The notes below the pieces were generated by a model. The model was not told the DNA's origin and did not search any database. It was given only the letters and a program-made list of their open reading frames with translations. From NCBI RefSeq assembly GCF_003386205.1, contig NZ_QRDY01000008.1, positions 124,001-188,000 of the forward strand: DNA of 64,000 bases, read 5' to 3'. The position numbers and the translations under genes are program-made. This DNA is from Cohnella lupini. Lineage in GTDB: Bacteria; Bacillota; Bacilli; Paenibacillales; Paenibacillaceae. This document shows positions 51,806-59,268 of the stretch, in pieces (position 1 is the stretch's first letter; each line of letters starts with the position of its first letter).

Positions 51806-53451
51806 TCCAGCAGTTTCCCTTTCCGAAGCTCCTCTTGCAGCGCGCGAAGACGACTATTGCGGCTGGCGAAGGAGTCGATGAACGATTCCCAGCGAGGCTC
51901 CCGCTTTAATTTCTTATATAGCTTGGCTAACCTCTTGAGCATCTTTACCGCGGACTTATAGCTGTCCCGGTTCTTGTGAAGGACGTAACGTTCGACCGCC
52001 TGATGGTAGAAGGGAAGCAATAGCTCGGGAGCGTTCTTCTCGATCGGTTGCAGGTCCGTTACCCGAAATTCGAGCGGATCGCTGTCCATGCTCAAATGGT
52101 AGTCCATCCAGCGTTCCCATTTTTCGTTGGCGAGCAGCTTCTCTTCGTAGATCTGGCGGGATAAGGGCAGCAAGGAGGCGAGGGTATCCCACATTTGCGG
52201 CTCCGCGTCGGGAAGGTGCTGTACGGCGACTTCCCAATAGTCCGAGTAGGAGCGGATATTGTTGTTCCTTCGCAGGTTGAGCAGAGGCGCGATTTCGGTT
52301 AACCATGAAGTTAACCGGCTCCATTGCTCCGTTCGCGAGAGATGGTTCAGGAAGAACGTTAAATATTCCGCGGAAATACCGGAGACTTCCTTCGCGGAAC
52401 CGAGCAGCTTCCAAGCCTCCCGGTCGTTGGATAGATGCATGTACATCCCCGCCTTGGCCATCTTCAAAGTAAAAGCGGTACGGGAAGAGCCCGCCTCGGC
52501 TGCAACCTCTTCCAATCTTCCGATTTCCTCCGAATAAACGGTTTCGTTGACCGGAGGGATTAGCCACTGGCTCCAAACCTGCTGGTAGTGCGACAGGAAA
52601 TAATGGTTGTCGTTAGTCTCCGCCAGCATTTCCTTGCGCAAGTAATCCAAGGTTTGCAGCGTGTAGGGCAAGTTAACCCCATCTCCTGCCGCCGGGGCTC
52701 CGTCCGCGATATCCTTCTCGATAGCTTCCTGAAGATCGGATGCGGCATGATGGGTGTGGAACGCCAGATAGGAATAGGCGTATCCCGATTGGTCTTGCGG
52801 TTGTTTCGTTAACTTGGACAATACGAATAAGCGGGCATGCAATATAAATAACCGGTTGATGTCCGGCGAAAGGGAAGGTTTAATTCGGAAAATGGCCTCC
52901 AGCATGTCGTTCACGAACTGAGTATTCCTCGAGCCCTGTGTTATTCGCTCCGTGCAATGCTCGAATAGCTCGTGCCACTGGGAAATATCCATCTTCGGGA
53001 TATACTTGGCTTGCTCCTTCAATCGGGCGGCGCTTTCGGCCGACTTTTTAGCCTCCAACAGCCTCGCTTGACCGTAAGTCTTGGCAGGGGAAGGGTTATC
53101 CGACTTCGTCGCGGTCAGGTTCTTGGCGTTCACGAGCGCGTGGGTCGAACGATTATGCAGCTCCGCGTACTTAAGCACGGAGGCGAAAATATGCTTGCAA
53201 GGGACGTTAACCGGGCAATCGCACCGGCATGCCTCGAAATGATCCAAATTGATCTCGACGGAATAATTCTCGGATCCCTCCACGATCGCTTTGATGTATC
53301 GATGAGAGGGAATCGTGAGTTTCAAGACGCGGTTTTGCTTATAATATTGAAATCCCCTGTTCAGGGTAACGTCGTCGAAATGATCGGCAACATCCTGGAC
53401 GAGCCGGTTCCATTGGTCGTCGTCCAATTCGTAAGTGGGTATCATAGGCAA
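51802..53451 (-). CDS. SWIM zinc-finger protein
   Basis: A 549-residue protein. The SWIM finger lies at about residues 72-92, with CRCDCPVNVPCKHIFA matching the CxCx(n)CxH pattern that binds zinc and DNA or protein. The remainder is helical, with an Arg-Leu-Lys-rich C-terminus (SAVKMLKRLAKLYKKLKRE). The gene overlaps the SNF2 helicase gene (ATGA). SWIM domains are known companions of SNF2 helicases. It probably supplies target recognition for the helicase; this is inference. Start ATG 53451 lies 12 bp after an in-frame region without good alternatives. Confidence 0.92.
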   Translation of the reverse strand: MPMIPTYELDDDQWNRLVQDVADHFDDVTLNRGFQYYKQNRVLKLTIPSHRYIKAIVEGSENYSVEINLDHFEACRCDCPVNVPCKHIFASVLKYAELHNRSTHALVNAKNLTATKSDNPSPAKTYGQARLLEAKKSAESAARLKEQAKYIPKMDISQWHELFEHCTERITQGSRNTQFVNDMLEAIFRIKPSLSPDINRLFILHARLFVLSKLTKQPQDQSGYAYSYLAFHTHHAASDLQEAIEKDIADGAPAAGDGVNLPYTLQTLDYLRKEMLAETNDNHYFLSHYQQVWSQWLIPPVNETVYSEEIGRLEEVAAEAGSSRTAFTLKMAKAGMYMHLSNDREAWKLLGSAKEVSGISAEYLTFFLNHLSRTEQWSRLTSWLTEIAPLLNLRRNNNIRSYSDYWEVAVQHLPDAEPQMWDTLASLLPLSRQIYEEKLLANEKWERWMDYHLSMDSDPLEFRVTDLQPIEKNAPELLLPFYHQAVERYVLHKNRDSYKSAVKMLKRLAKLYKKLKREPRWESFIDSFASRNSRLRALQEELRKGKLLE

Positions 53452-53577
53452 GACTCCTAAGTAGGAATTACATGATTGCGAGTTCGGGCTCGATTGCTTA
53501 AGTATAGCATTTCTTCCTAACGTTGAAATCAGCCGCGGAATAGCTATTGACGTCGGATGAAAATCGTATTAAATTAG

Positions 53578-53589
53578 TTGTACATACAA
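53578..53589. promoter_or_regulatory. MarR-type palindromic operator, site 1
   Basis: TTGTACATACAA lies just after a TTGACG/TTAAAT promoter (16-bp spacer from 53547), near the transcription start of the marR-like gene. It is the reverse complement of site 2 at 54066. Confidence 0.75.
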
Positions 53590-53611
53590 AATAGAAAGTA
53601 GGGATTAACCG

Positions 53612-54037
53612 ATGGACGACTCCTTCCTGCGCACCTGCCTCTTTTTCACCTCCAACCGGTTAAGCCGCGCCATAACGAAGATCGCGGAGGAACAATTCGC
53701 GTCTACGGGATTAAGTCCCATGTACGGGTATCTTATTCTATTAGTTAACGGAACGCCCGGAATTACGCAAAAGGAGCTAGCCGAGAAGTTATCCGTAACG
53801 CCTTCGACCTTAACTCGGTTCATCGATAAGCTGGAAGGACGCCATTTGGCGGAACGAAAAGTACAAGGGAAGACGGTGCTCGTATACCCTACGGAGAAGA
53901 GCAAGGAGTTGGAAGTTACGATACGCGCGGCTTCCAGGAAGCTGAAAGAAAGCTATTCGGCGGTACTTGGTTTAGATGACGCTTCTAAGCTATCGGATGA
54001 CATTCTGGCGTCCAGCGAGCTGCTCGAGAAGAGATAA
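53612..54037 (+). CDS. MarR family transcriptional regulator
   Basis: A 141-residue winged-helix dimer regulator: YLILLVNGTPGITQKELAEKLSVTPSTLTRFIDKLEGRHLAERK (HTH and recognition helix, read in parts) followed by the wing and a dimerisation helix. A Cys at residue 8 (FLRTCLFF) is at the position of redox-sensing cysteines in OhrR-type MarR proteins, but that role is not shown. The gene is flanked by two copies of the same palindromic operator, upstream of itself and of the MFS gene, so it likely represses both. Confidence 0.9.
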   Translation: MDDSFLRTCLFFTSNRLSRAITKIAEEQFASTGLSPMYGYLILLVNGTPGITQKELAEKLSVTPSTLTRFIDKLEGRHLAERKVQGKTVLVYPTEKSKELEVTIRAASRKLKESYSAVLGLDDASKLSDDILASSELLEKR

Positions 54038-54057
54038 GAGCTGCGTTATTTCTTCGA

Positions 54058-54087
54058 TTGTAATATTGTATGTACAAACAATATATA
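54058..54087 (+). promoter_or_regulatory. promoter with MarR-type operator, site 2, upstream of MFS gene
   Basis: TTGTAA (54058-54063) and TATATA (54082-54087) are 18 bp apart. The palindrome TTGTATGTACAA (54066-54077) fills the spacer and is the same site as in the marR promoter. Confidence 0.68.
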
Positions 54088-54111
54088 TATGGAGTGAAGG
54101 AGAAGAGAGAA

Positions 54112-55386
54112 ATGGAACAGCAGAAAGTCGCTTCAAAAATATATTATGGTTGGATAGTCGTCCTTATTACTTTTGTAACCTTACTCGTATCGGCGGGAAT
54201 TCGTTCGTTGCCGAGCGTATTGATGCTTCCCTTGGAAGACGAGTTCGGATGGAGCCGGGGAGGGATCTCCGGCGTCGTCTCCGCGGGTATATTCCTGTAC
54301 GGGTTAGTCGGTCCGTTCTCCGCTGCGTTATTACTTAAGTACGGTATTCGCAAGGTGATGGTCATCGCCTTGGCCGTACTGGCGGTCAGCCTAGCCGTAA
54401 CTCCGATGATGACAACCCTGTGGCAGTTCGAATTGCTGTGGGGCTTCGTCGCGGGCCTCGCGACGGGAATGATGGCCAATGTATTAGGCGTAACGGTAGC
54501 AAACCAATGGTTCGCGAAAAGAAAAGGGCTGGTCGTCGGGATGCTGACGGCAAGCGCGGCTACGGGACAGCTGTTGTTCATGCCGCTTATGGCCAAGATA
54601 ACCGTTGAAGCGGGTTGGCGTTATGCCTTATTCGCCGCGGTTGCTGCAGTGCTTATATTGCTTGTCGTCGTTGCGATATGGATGAGAAACCATCCTTACG
54701 ATGTAGGAGCTGCCTCGTACGGATCGGAAGAAATCGTTAAGCCCGTCCCCTTTAAGGGAAACATTTTTATTGCTCCGTTAAAGGCGCTACGTTCCGCAAT
54801 GAGAAACTCGACGTTCTGGCTGCTTGCCGGAACCTTCTTCTTCTGCGGCTTCTCGACGAACGGGCTGATCGGTACGCACTTAATTCCCGCATGCGGCGAT
54901 TTGGGCATCCCTGGCGTCGTGGCTGCGGGTTTTCTGGCTATGATGGGGTTATTCGATCTTGTCGGCACGACCTTATCGGGATGGCTCTCCGATCGGTTCG
55001 ATAGCCGTTGGTTGTTATTCTGGTATTACGGGCTGCGGGGTCTGTCGCTTATTTTCCTGCCGCAAGCTCTTCAAATGGGCTACATGGAAATGATGATATT
55101 CACCGTATTCTACGGGCTGGACTGGATCGCAACCGTTCCTCCCACCGTCAAAATATCCTCGAACGTGTTCGGCAAAGAATCCGCGGGCATGATATTCGGC
55201 TGGATCGTCGTCGCGCATCAGCTTGGAGCATCGGTTGCGGCATACGGGGCAGGAATGATGAGGGATTGGTTGGGAAGCTATTCCGTTTCGTTCGTCGCCG
55301 CGGGTTTCGTCTGCTTCTTCGCCGCCTTGATGGCGATCAAAATTCCGAAGGCGGAAGGCGCGGTCACCAGAACGGCTAAAGCGTAA
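54112..55386 (+). CDS. MFS transporter (oxalate/formate antiporter-like)
   Basis: A 424-residue, 12-TM major facilitator. The start YYGWIVVLITFVTLLVSAGIR, EFGWSRGGISG, GLATGMMANVLGVTVANQWFAKRKGLVVG and the loop GWLSDRFDSRW match the OFA/monocarboxylate-type subgroup. It moves a small organic acid or drug across the cytoplasmic membrane. ATG 54112 is preferred to 54070 because GAAGGAG lies upstream and the extra residues overlap the operator region. Expression is probably controlled by the adjacent MarR regulator. Confidence 0.92.
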   Translation: MEQQKVASKIYYGWIVVLITFVTLLVSAGIRSLPSVLMLPLEDEFGWSRGGISGVVSAGIFLYGLVGPFSAALLLKYGIRKVMVIALAVLAVSLAVTPMMTTLWQFELLWGFVAGLATGMMANVLGVTVANQWFAKRKGLVVGMLTASAATGQLLFMPLMAKITVEAGWRYALFAAVAAVLILLVVVAIWMRNHPYDVGAASYGSEEIVKPVPFKGNIFIAPLKALRSAMRNSTFWLLAGTFFFCGFSTNGLIGTHLIPACGDLGIPGVVAAGFLAMMGLFDLVGTTLSGWLSDRFDSRWLLFWYYGLRGLSLIFLPQALQMGYMEMMIFTVFYGLDWIATVPPTVKISSNVFGKESAGMIFGWIVVAHQLGASVAAYGAGMMRDWLGSYSVSFVAAGFVCFFAALMAIKIPKAEGAVTRTAKA

Positions 55387-55505
55387 CGCCTAAGCCATAT
55401 AGCGCTAAGCGCCGCCGCATTAGCTCCGGTCGAAACGCTCAATCGTTATGACAACCTTCCGAATATGCTAGAGTACGAGCTATTGCTCTAGCGGGAGGTG
55501 AAATC

Positions 55506-55871
55506 ATGTCGTCATTTCAACTAAGCGGAATCGTCGGCGGCAAGAATGCGATTCCGGTCGCTCCAGGCAGAACCGTTCTATTGCAGCAAATCATTTTGGA
55601 GGTCGCGGACGGGATGCGGCTTATCCTTAAGGACGTTAACTTTCTTTTTAACAACGAAGCATTCGCAATCAAAATACAGGCCGAACCGTCCCCCGGTAAG
55701 TTTACTGCCGGAGGAGGGGGAGGAGAATTAACGCCGAACAAAGTGCTTTTTCGTAACAATACGGGCTCGACGGTTCGTATTTTCCTGCTCGTCAGCGCGG
55801 TTAATAAGGCAAAGAACGCCCGTTCGTTAAGCCGTTCCGACAGCTGGCATCTTACTCTTCAGCGCAGGTGA
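55506..55871 (+). CDS. hypothetical protein with Gly-rich loop
   Basis: A 121-residue protein that I do not recognise. It appears beta-rich: FQLSGIVGGKNAIPVAPGRTVLLQQI, FNNEAFAIKIQ, a loop of repeated Gly (AGGGGGEL), then VRIFLLVSAVN. The C-terminus is Arg/Ser-rich. No signal peptide. GGGAGGTG precedes the ATG, and a terminator follows, so it is probably a monocistronic gene. Confidence 0.65.
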   Translation: MSSFQLSGIVGGKNAIPVAPGRTVLLQQIILEVADGMRLILKDVNFLFNNEAFAIKIQAEPSPGKFTAGGGGGELTPNKVLFRNNTGSTVRIFLLVSAVNKAKNARSLSRSDSWHLTLQRR

Positions 55872-55911
55872 GCGTGATTGGCGATTGTTATTTTCAAATA
55901 AAAAGACGCGG

Positions 55912-55957
55912 AAGCACCGTGCTTGCAGAAGAATTAATTCTGCTCGCGCGGTGTTTT
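55912..55957 (+). terminator. intrinsic terminator
   Basis: GCACCGTGC pairs with GCGCGGTGT (two wobbles), above it CAGAA with TTCTG, followed by TTTTT, 40 bp after the hypothetical gene. Confidence 0.72.
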
Positions 55958-55984
55958 TCTGTTGTCCATTGGAGGAATAAGCAA

Positions 55985-56138
55985 ATGTACGCAAAGGTTA
56001 AGCTCGACCAAAGCCTCCATTATTTTCGATCAGTCGGGCGAGTTGGTGTCATTGGATGAGGATGCATTGGAATACGACGTCTTCCGGGATCCTGTTTACG
56101 TGCTCAACCATGGCGCTATCAAGGATCTCGATCTATGA
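55985..56138 (+). pseudogene. small gene disrupted by one frameshift
   Basis: An ideal ribosome site (TTGGAGGAATAAGCAA) precedes an ATG whose frame (MYAKVKLDQ) soon departs into random residues and ends at TGA 56059. The +1 frame continues meaningfully as SIIFDQSGELVSLDEDAL, then EYDVFRDPVYVLNHGAIKD, to TGA at 56138. A single missing or extra base near the CAAAGCC at about 56010 would join them into a protein of about 50 residues. It could be a true pseudogene or a sequencing error. No family recognised. Confidence 0.6.
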
Positions 56139-56161
56139 GAAGTATGTTTAAAGCAAAATAA

Positions 56162-56178
56162 CCCGGCTACGCCGGGCC
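56162..56178 (-). terminator. hairpin after hflX
   Basis: On the minus strand CCCGGC-GTA-GCCGGG is followed by TTATTTT, 15 bp after the hflX stop. Confidence 0.7.
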
Positions 56179-56192
56179 ATTCGCCAACCGGC

Positions 56193-57470
56193 TTAACCGA
56201 TGGATATAAATACGTCGCGATACTTCTCGTAATCGGCTTCCCTGCAGGTCATCGACAATCTCGTGCCATCTTCCTCATGGCTGATCCGATGAACATGAGC
56301 ATGCTCGTTAAAGAAGGACACTAGCTTCCCGTGTTCGAAGGGAACTAGAATCTCGTAGTCTTTGTAGTCCGTGAAGACTCGTTCGCTAATGAGCCGCACC
56401 AGCTCATCCATCCCGATTCCTTTTCCAGCGGACAAGTATATGTTACCGTCCTCTACCCTAGGATAATCCTGGTTCGTAGCCAAATCCGCTTTGTTGTACA
56501 CGAACAAGGTCGGAATTTCGTCGGCGCCGAGATCGCGCAAGGTCTCGTTCGTGACTTCGATTCTACGCTCGTACTCCGGATCCGAGCAGTCCACGACGTG
56601 AAGTAAAAGGTCCGACTCGGTTACTTCTTCAAGCGTGGAACGGAACGCCTTGATCAAATGATGCGGCAGCTGACTGACGAATCCCACCGTATCGGTTAAA
56701 AGGAAAGACCGGCGATCCGGCAACTCTATGCTGCGTACAGAAGTCTCTAGCGTGGCGAAGAGCATGTCCTTGGCGAGTACTTCTTTGTCGGAGCCGGGAT
56801 TGAACTTGCGCACGAGTGCATTCATGAGGCTCGATTTCCCGGTGTTCGTGTACCCGACCAAGCAGACAACCGGAACTTCGTTCTTGCGGCGCTGTTTCCG
56901 CTGGATATGACGCCGGGAGACGAGCTTCTCCAAGTCCGCTTGCAATGCGGTTATTCGATCTTCGATCCGGCGACGATCCAACTCCAGTTTCGTTTCGCCG
57001 GAGCCCCTGTTCTTGAGTCCGGACCCGCCTCCTCCGCCTTGGCGTCCGAGGGATTCTCTTAATCCGGACAAGCGAGGCAACATGTATTGCAGCCGCGCCA
57101 CCTCGACTTGGAGCTTGGCTTCCGTGGTTTGAGCTCTGCCGGAGAAGATGTCCAGAATCAGAATCGTCCGGTCGATGACCCGACAATCCAGCTCCTTCTC
57201 CAGATTGCGAATCTGGGAGGGAGAGAGCTCGTCGTTGAAGATGGCGACGTCCGCGCCGGTTGCCTCCATTAACGACTTAAGTTCTTGGATCTTGCCCTTT
57301 CCCATATAAAGCGAAGAATGGATTCGTTCCGCCTTTTGCGTAAGCTCTCCGACGACTTCGATGTCGCAAGCGTCGGCCAGACTGCCGAGCTCCTCCATGG
57401 CGCTTTCAAAATGGTCGCGGTTGTTCAAACGTACGCCCACGATAATCCCTTTTTCTCTATTTCGTTCCAT
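56193..57470 (-). CDS. hflX: ribosome-associated GTPase HflX
   Basis: A 425-residue GTPase that binds the 50S subunit and splits stalled ribosomes; homologues confer antibiotic tolerance. The N-terminal domain has GVRLNNRDHFE and the HflX motif FNDELSPSQIRNLE. A Gly-rich linker (GRQGGGGGSGLKNRGSGETK) and helical domain follow, then the G domain with GYTNTGKSS (G1), DTVGFVSQLP (G3) and NKAD (G4). ATG 57470 is chosen because GAGAGG lies 9 nt upstream; the longer frame to 57686 runs through the regulatory leader. Preceded by an attenuator with a uORF. Confidence 0.95.
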   Translation of the reverse strand: MERNREKGIIVGVRLNNRDHFESAMEELGSLADACDIEVVGELTQKAERIHSSLYMGKGKIQELKSLMEATGADVAIFNDELSPSQIRNLEKELDCRVIDRTILILDIFSGRAQTTEAKLQVEVARLQYMLPRLSGLRESLGRQGGGGGSGLKNRGSGETKLELDRRRIEDRITALQADLEKLVSRRHIQRKQRRKNEVPVVCLVGYTNTGKSSLMNALVRKFNPGSDKEVLAKDMLFATLETSVRSIELPDRRSFLLTDTVGFVSQLPHHLIKAFRSTLEEVTESDLLLHVVDCSDPEYERRIEVTNETLRDLGADEIPTLFVYNKADLATNQDYPRVEDGNIYLSAGKGIGMDELVRLISERVFTDYKDYEILVPFEHGKLVSFFNEHAHVHRISHEEDGTRLSMTCREADYEKYRDVFISIG

Positions 57471-57508
57471 ACTATTCATCCTCTCTCTATGTCCGAACCG
57501 TAAAAAAA

Positions 57509-57530
57509 CACAGGCAGCGCTCTGCCTGTG
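57509..57530 (-). terminator. intrinsic terminator in hflX leader
   Basis: On the minus strand CACAGGCAG-AGCG-CTGCCTGTG is followed by seven T residues. It lies 38 nt before the hflX start, within its untranslated leader. Confidence 0.9.
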
Positions 57531-57751
57531 CGGTCGTATGACGTTAGAGGAATCCAGAAAGAAGCGCAAGCGAACGCCATGCGTTGACGCTTGCCGATCA
57601 TGCCTATTCCTAAGGAGAGTAGACGCATAGAAAGCCCGGAACCGAACGACGCATGTATTCCGGCCGTCGTTCGGCATCCACTCCAAGCTTTATTCGCGTT
57701 TCCATCTCCGATATAGGGTTCATAGGACAGACCAATCCCGAGTCCTCTGCA

Positions 57752-57762
57752 CACAGGCAGAG
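57752..57762 (-). promoter_or_regulatory. antiterminator arm in hflX leader
   Basis: Minus-strand CTCTGCCTGTG is perfectly complementary (11 of 11) to CACAGGCAGAG at 57520-57530, the 5' arm of the terminator, so pairing would prevent terminator formation. The same arm can also form a local hairpin CTCTGC-ctgtgt-GCAGAG (57745-57762). This is the mutually exclusive geometry of an attenuator. Confidence 0.78.
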
Positions 57763-57779
57763 CCTTAAGCGCTATTCAA

Positions 57780-57818
57780 TTAGCCGCGCAAGGATCTAAC
57801 TCGGATGTAGTCTATCAC
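57780..57818 (-). CDS. 12-codon leader ORF upstream of hflX with Arg-Val-Arg motif
   Basis: Minus-strand frame GTG-to-TAA reads MIDYIRVRSLRG. The start is supported by GGAGG (57827-57831) with an 8-nt spacer, within GGAGGGG. The RVR triplet at codons 6-8 fits the +X+ motif of macrolide-dependent ribosome-arrest peptides (established for erm and related leader peptides). The ORF ends 17 nt before the antiterminator arm. Alternative reading: a GTG-TGA start-stop two bases upstream in another register. Confidence 0.6.
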   Translation of the reverse strand: MIDYIRVRSLRG

Positions 57819-57965
57819 ACGTAACCCCTCCGTTTCCTTTAAGTAATCCTATGGTAACATAAGTCAAATCGCGAGGCAACGAAACCAGCTCTTATCCAAA
57901 TTCGTATTTAATGAGATACTGTACATCAGGGTATCATTACGGATTATAAGGAAAGGAAGTTCCAG

Positions 57966-59096
57966 GTGAATAATTCTCGCGGCCGGTCGTTGTGGGTAGG
58001 GATCGGAATCTTTCTGTTAGCGAAGTTTAAGTGGGCTTTGGCGTTGCTGAAATGGACCAAATTCGGCGGCACATTCATTTCGATGATGATAAGCTTGGGG
58101 GCATACGCGGCCATCTACGGCTGGAAATTCGGCGTTGCCATCATTTATTTGATATTCGTGCATGAGATGGGACATCTTGTCGCGGCTAAGCGCAAAGGCA
58201 TTCCGACTTCGCCGGCGTTCTTCATCCCGTTCGTGGGAGCGCTCGTATCGCTGAAGGAGCGTCCGCGCGACGCGGCAACCGAGGCTTATCTCGCGTATGG
58301 CGGACCTTTGGCCGGATTAATCTCTTTCCTTCCTGCCGTCGCGTTGTATTGGATGACCGAAGACCCGTTCTGGGCCGTCGTCATTTTTACTGGCGCTCTG
58401 CTTAACTTGTTTAACATGATACCCGTGTCTCCTCTAGATGGAGGTCGGATCGTATCGGTATTGTCTACGAAAATATGGCTGGCCGGGTTGATCCTTCTTG
58501 GCATTATCGTCGCAATATCCCCGAGCCCTATACTTTTTCTCATTATCATCATCGGTCTTTTCACTTGGTGGAACAGGGCGAAGGAAGACAGCAGGAATGC
58601 GGTGCTTTCCTACGAGAAGCAGAAGCTGGTCGAATACCGGACGGAGATTCGCCGTTGGCCTGCGTTAACGAGCACGTGGAATTTGAAACAAACGCTGCTG
58701 GCTGACGTAGGCGCAACCAAGAAAGAGGAGTCGGGCAAACGCAAACGATTGCTGCCTTTCCTGCATGAGGAAGAACGGATTGCCCGCGATAAAGAGACCA
58801 TGGATAGGCACTATGCGAATCTGACCCTTAATCTGCTGCAGGAATGGGAGCATCAGCCCGTGGAGTACGAGGATGCCGATCCTTCCAAGCCGATCCCGTC
58901 CAGATTGCTCGTTGCCGCTGAGCAGGCTGCGGATGAAAGAATCGGGCAACTGGAGGAGGAACTACAACATAATAGGGCCTACTACGTCGCATCTTCATCC
59001 TTGAAGTGGAAGGTGTTGGCGGCTTACTTGGCCTTGGCGGCCGTGCTGTCGCTGTTCATGTTATATGGGAATCACCTTATGAAGCTACATGAGTAA
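57966..59096 (+). CDS. site-2 protease family (M50) metallopeptidase
   Basis: A 376-residue membrane zinc protease. The zinc site HEMGH is in FVHEMGHLVAAKRKG near residue 66, and the third ligand Asp is in PVSPLDGGRIVS (usual NPxDG changed to SPLDG). About six hydrophobic segments fill residues 10-205; the C-terminal 170 residues are hydrophilic and end in one more helix (AAYLALAAVLSLFMLYG). It may cleave membrane-bound regulators. GTG 57966 is preceded by GGAAAGGAAG. It is divergent from hflX. Confidence 0.92.
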   Translation: MNNSRGRSLWVGIGIFLLAKFKWALALLKWTKFGGTFISMMISLGAYAAIYGWKFGVAIIYLIFVHEMGHLVAAKRKGIPTSPAFFIPFVGALVSLKERPRDAATEAYLAYGGPLAGLISFLPAVALYWMTEDPFWAVVIFTGALLNLFNMIPVSPLDGGRIVSVLSTKIWLAGLILLGIIVAISPSPILFLIIIIGLFTWWNRAKEDSRNAVLSYEKQKLVEYRTEIRRWPALTSTWNLKQTLLADVGATKKEESGKRKRLLPFLHEEERIARDKETMDRHYANLTLNLLQEWEHQPVEYEDADPSKPIPSRLLVAAEQAADERIGQLEEELQHNRAYYVASSSLKWKVLAAYLALAAVLSLFMLYGNHLMKLHE

Positions 59097-59119
59097 ACGG
59101 TAATCCATAAATAACGACG

Positions 59120-59146
59120 ACCATCAGGGGGACCTGGTGGTTTTTT
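59120..59146 (+). terminator. intrinsic terminator after M50 protease
   Basis: ACCATCAGG pairs with CCTGGTGGT (one wobble), loop GGGGA, followed by TTTTT. Confidence 0.85.
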
Positions 59147-59268
59147 GTCGTTAAAAAGCAAAGAAAGTTGAAAATAGTTAACTTTAGTAAATCGAAAAAT
59201 AACTTTTTAATTTATAGAATGAACGGAGGCTCAACGATTGAACGACAGATTCTCGGAGGGAAACGAAA

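Noticed and set aside
57471-57686. N-terminal extension of HflX to an ATG at 57686
   Set aside because: The extra residues do not resemble HflX, run through the terminator hairpin, and a good ribosome site serves the ATG at 57470.
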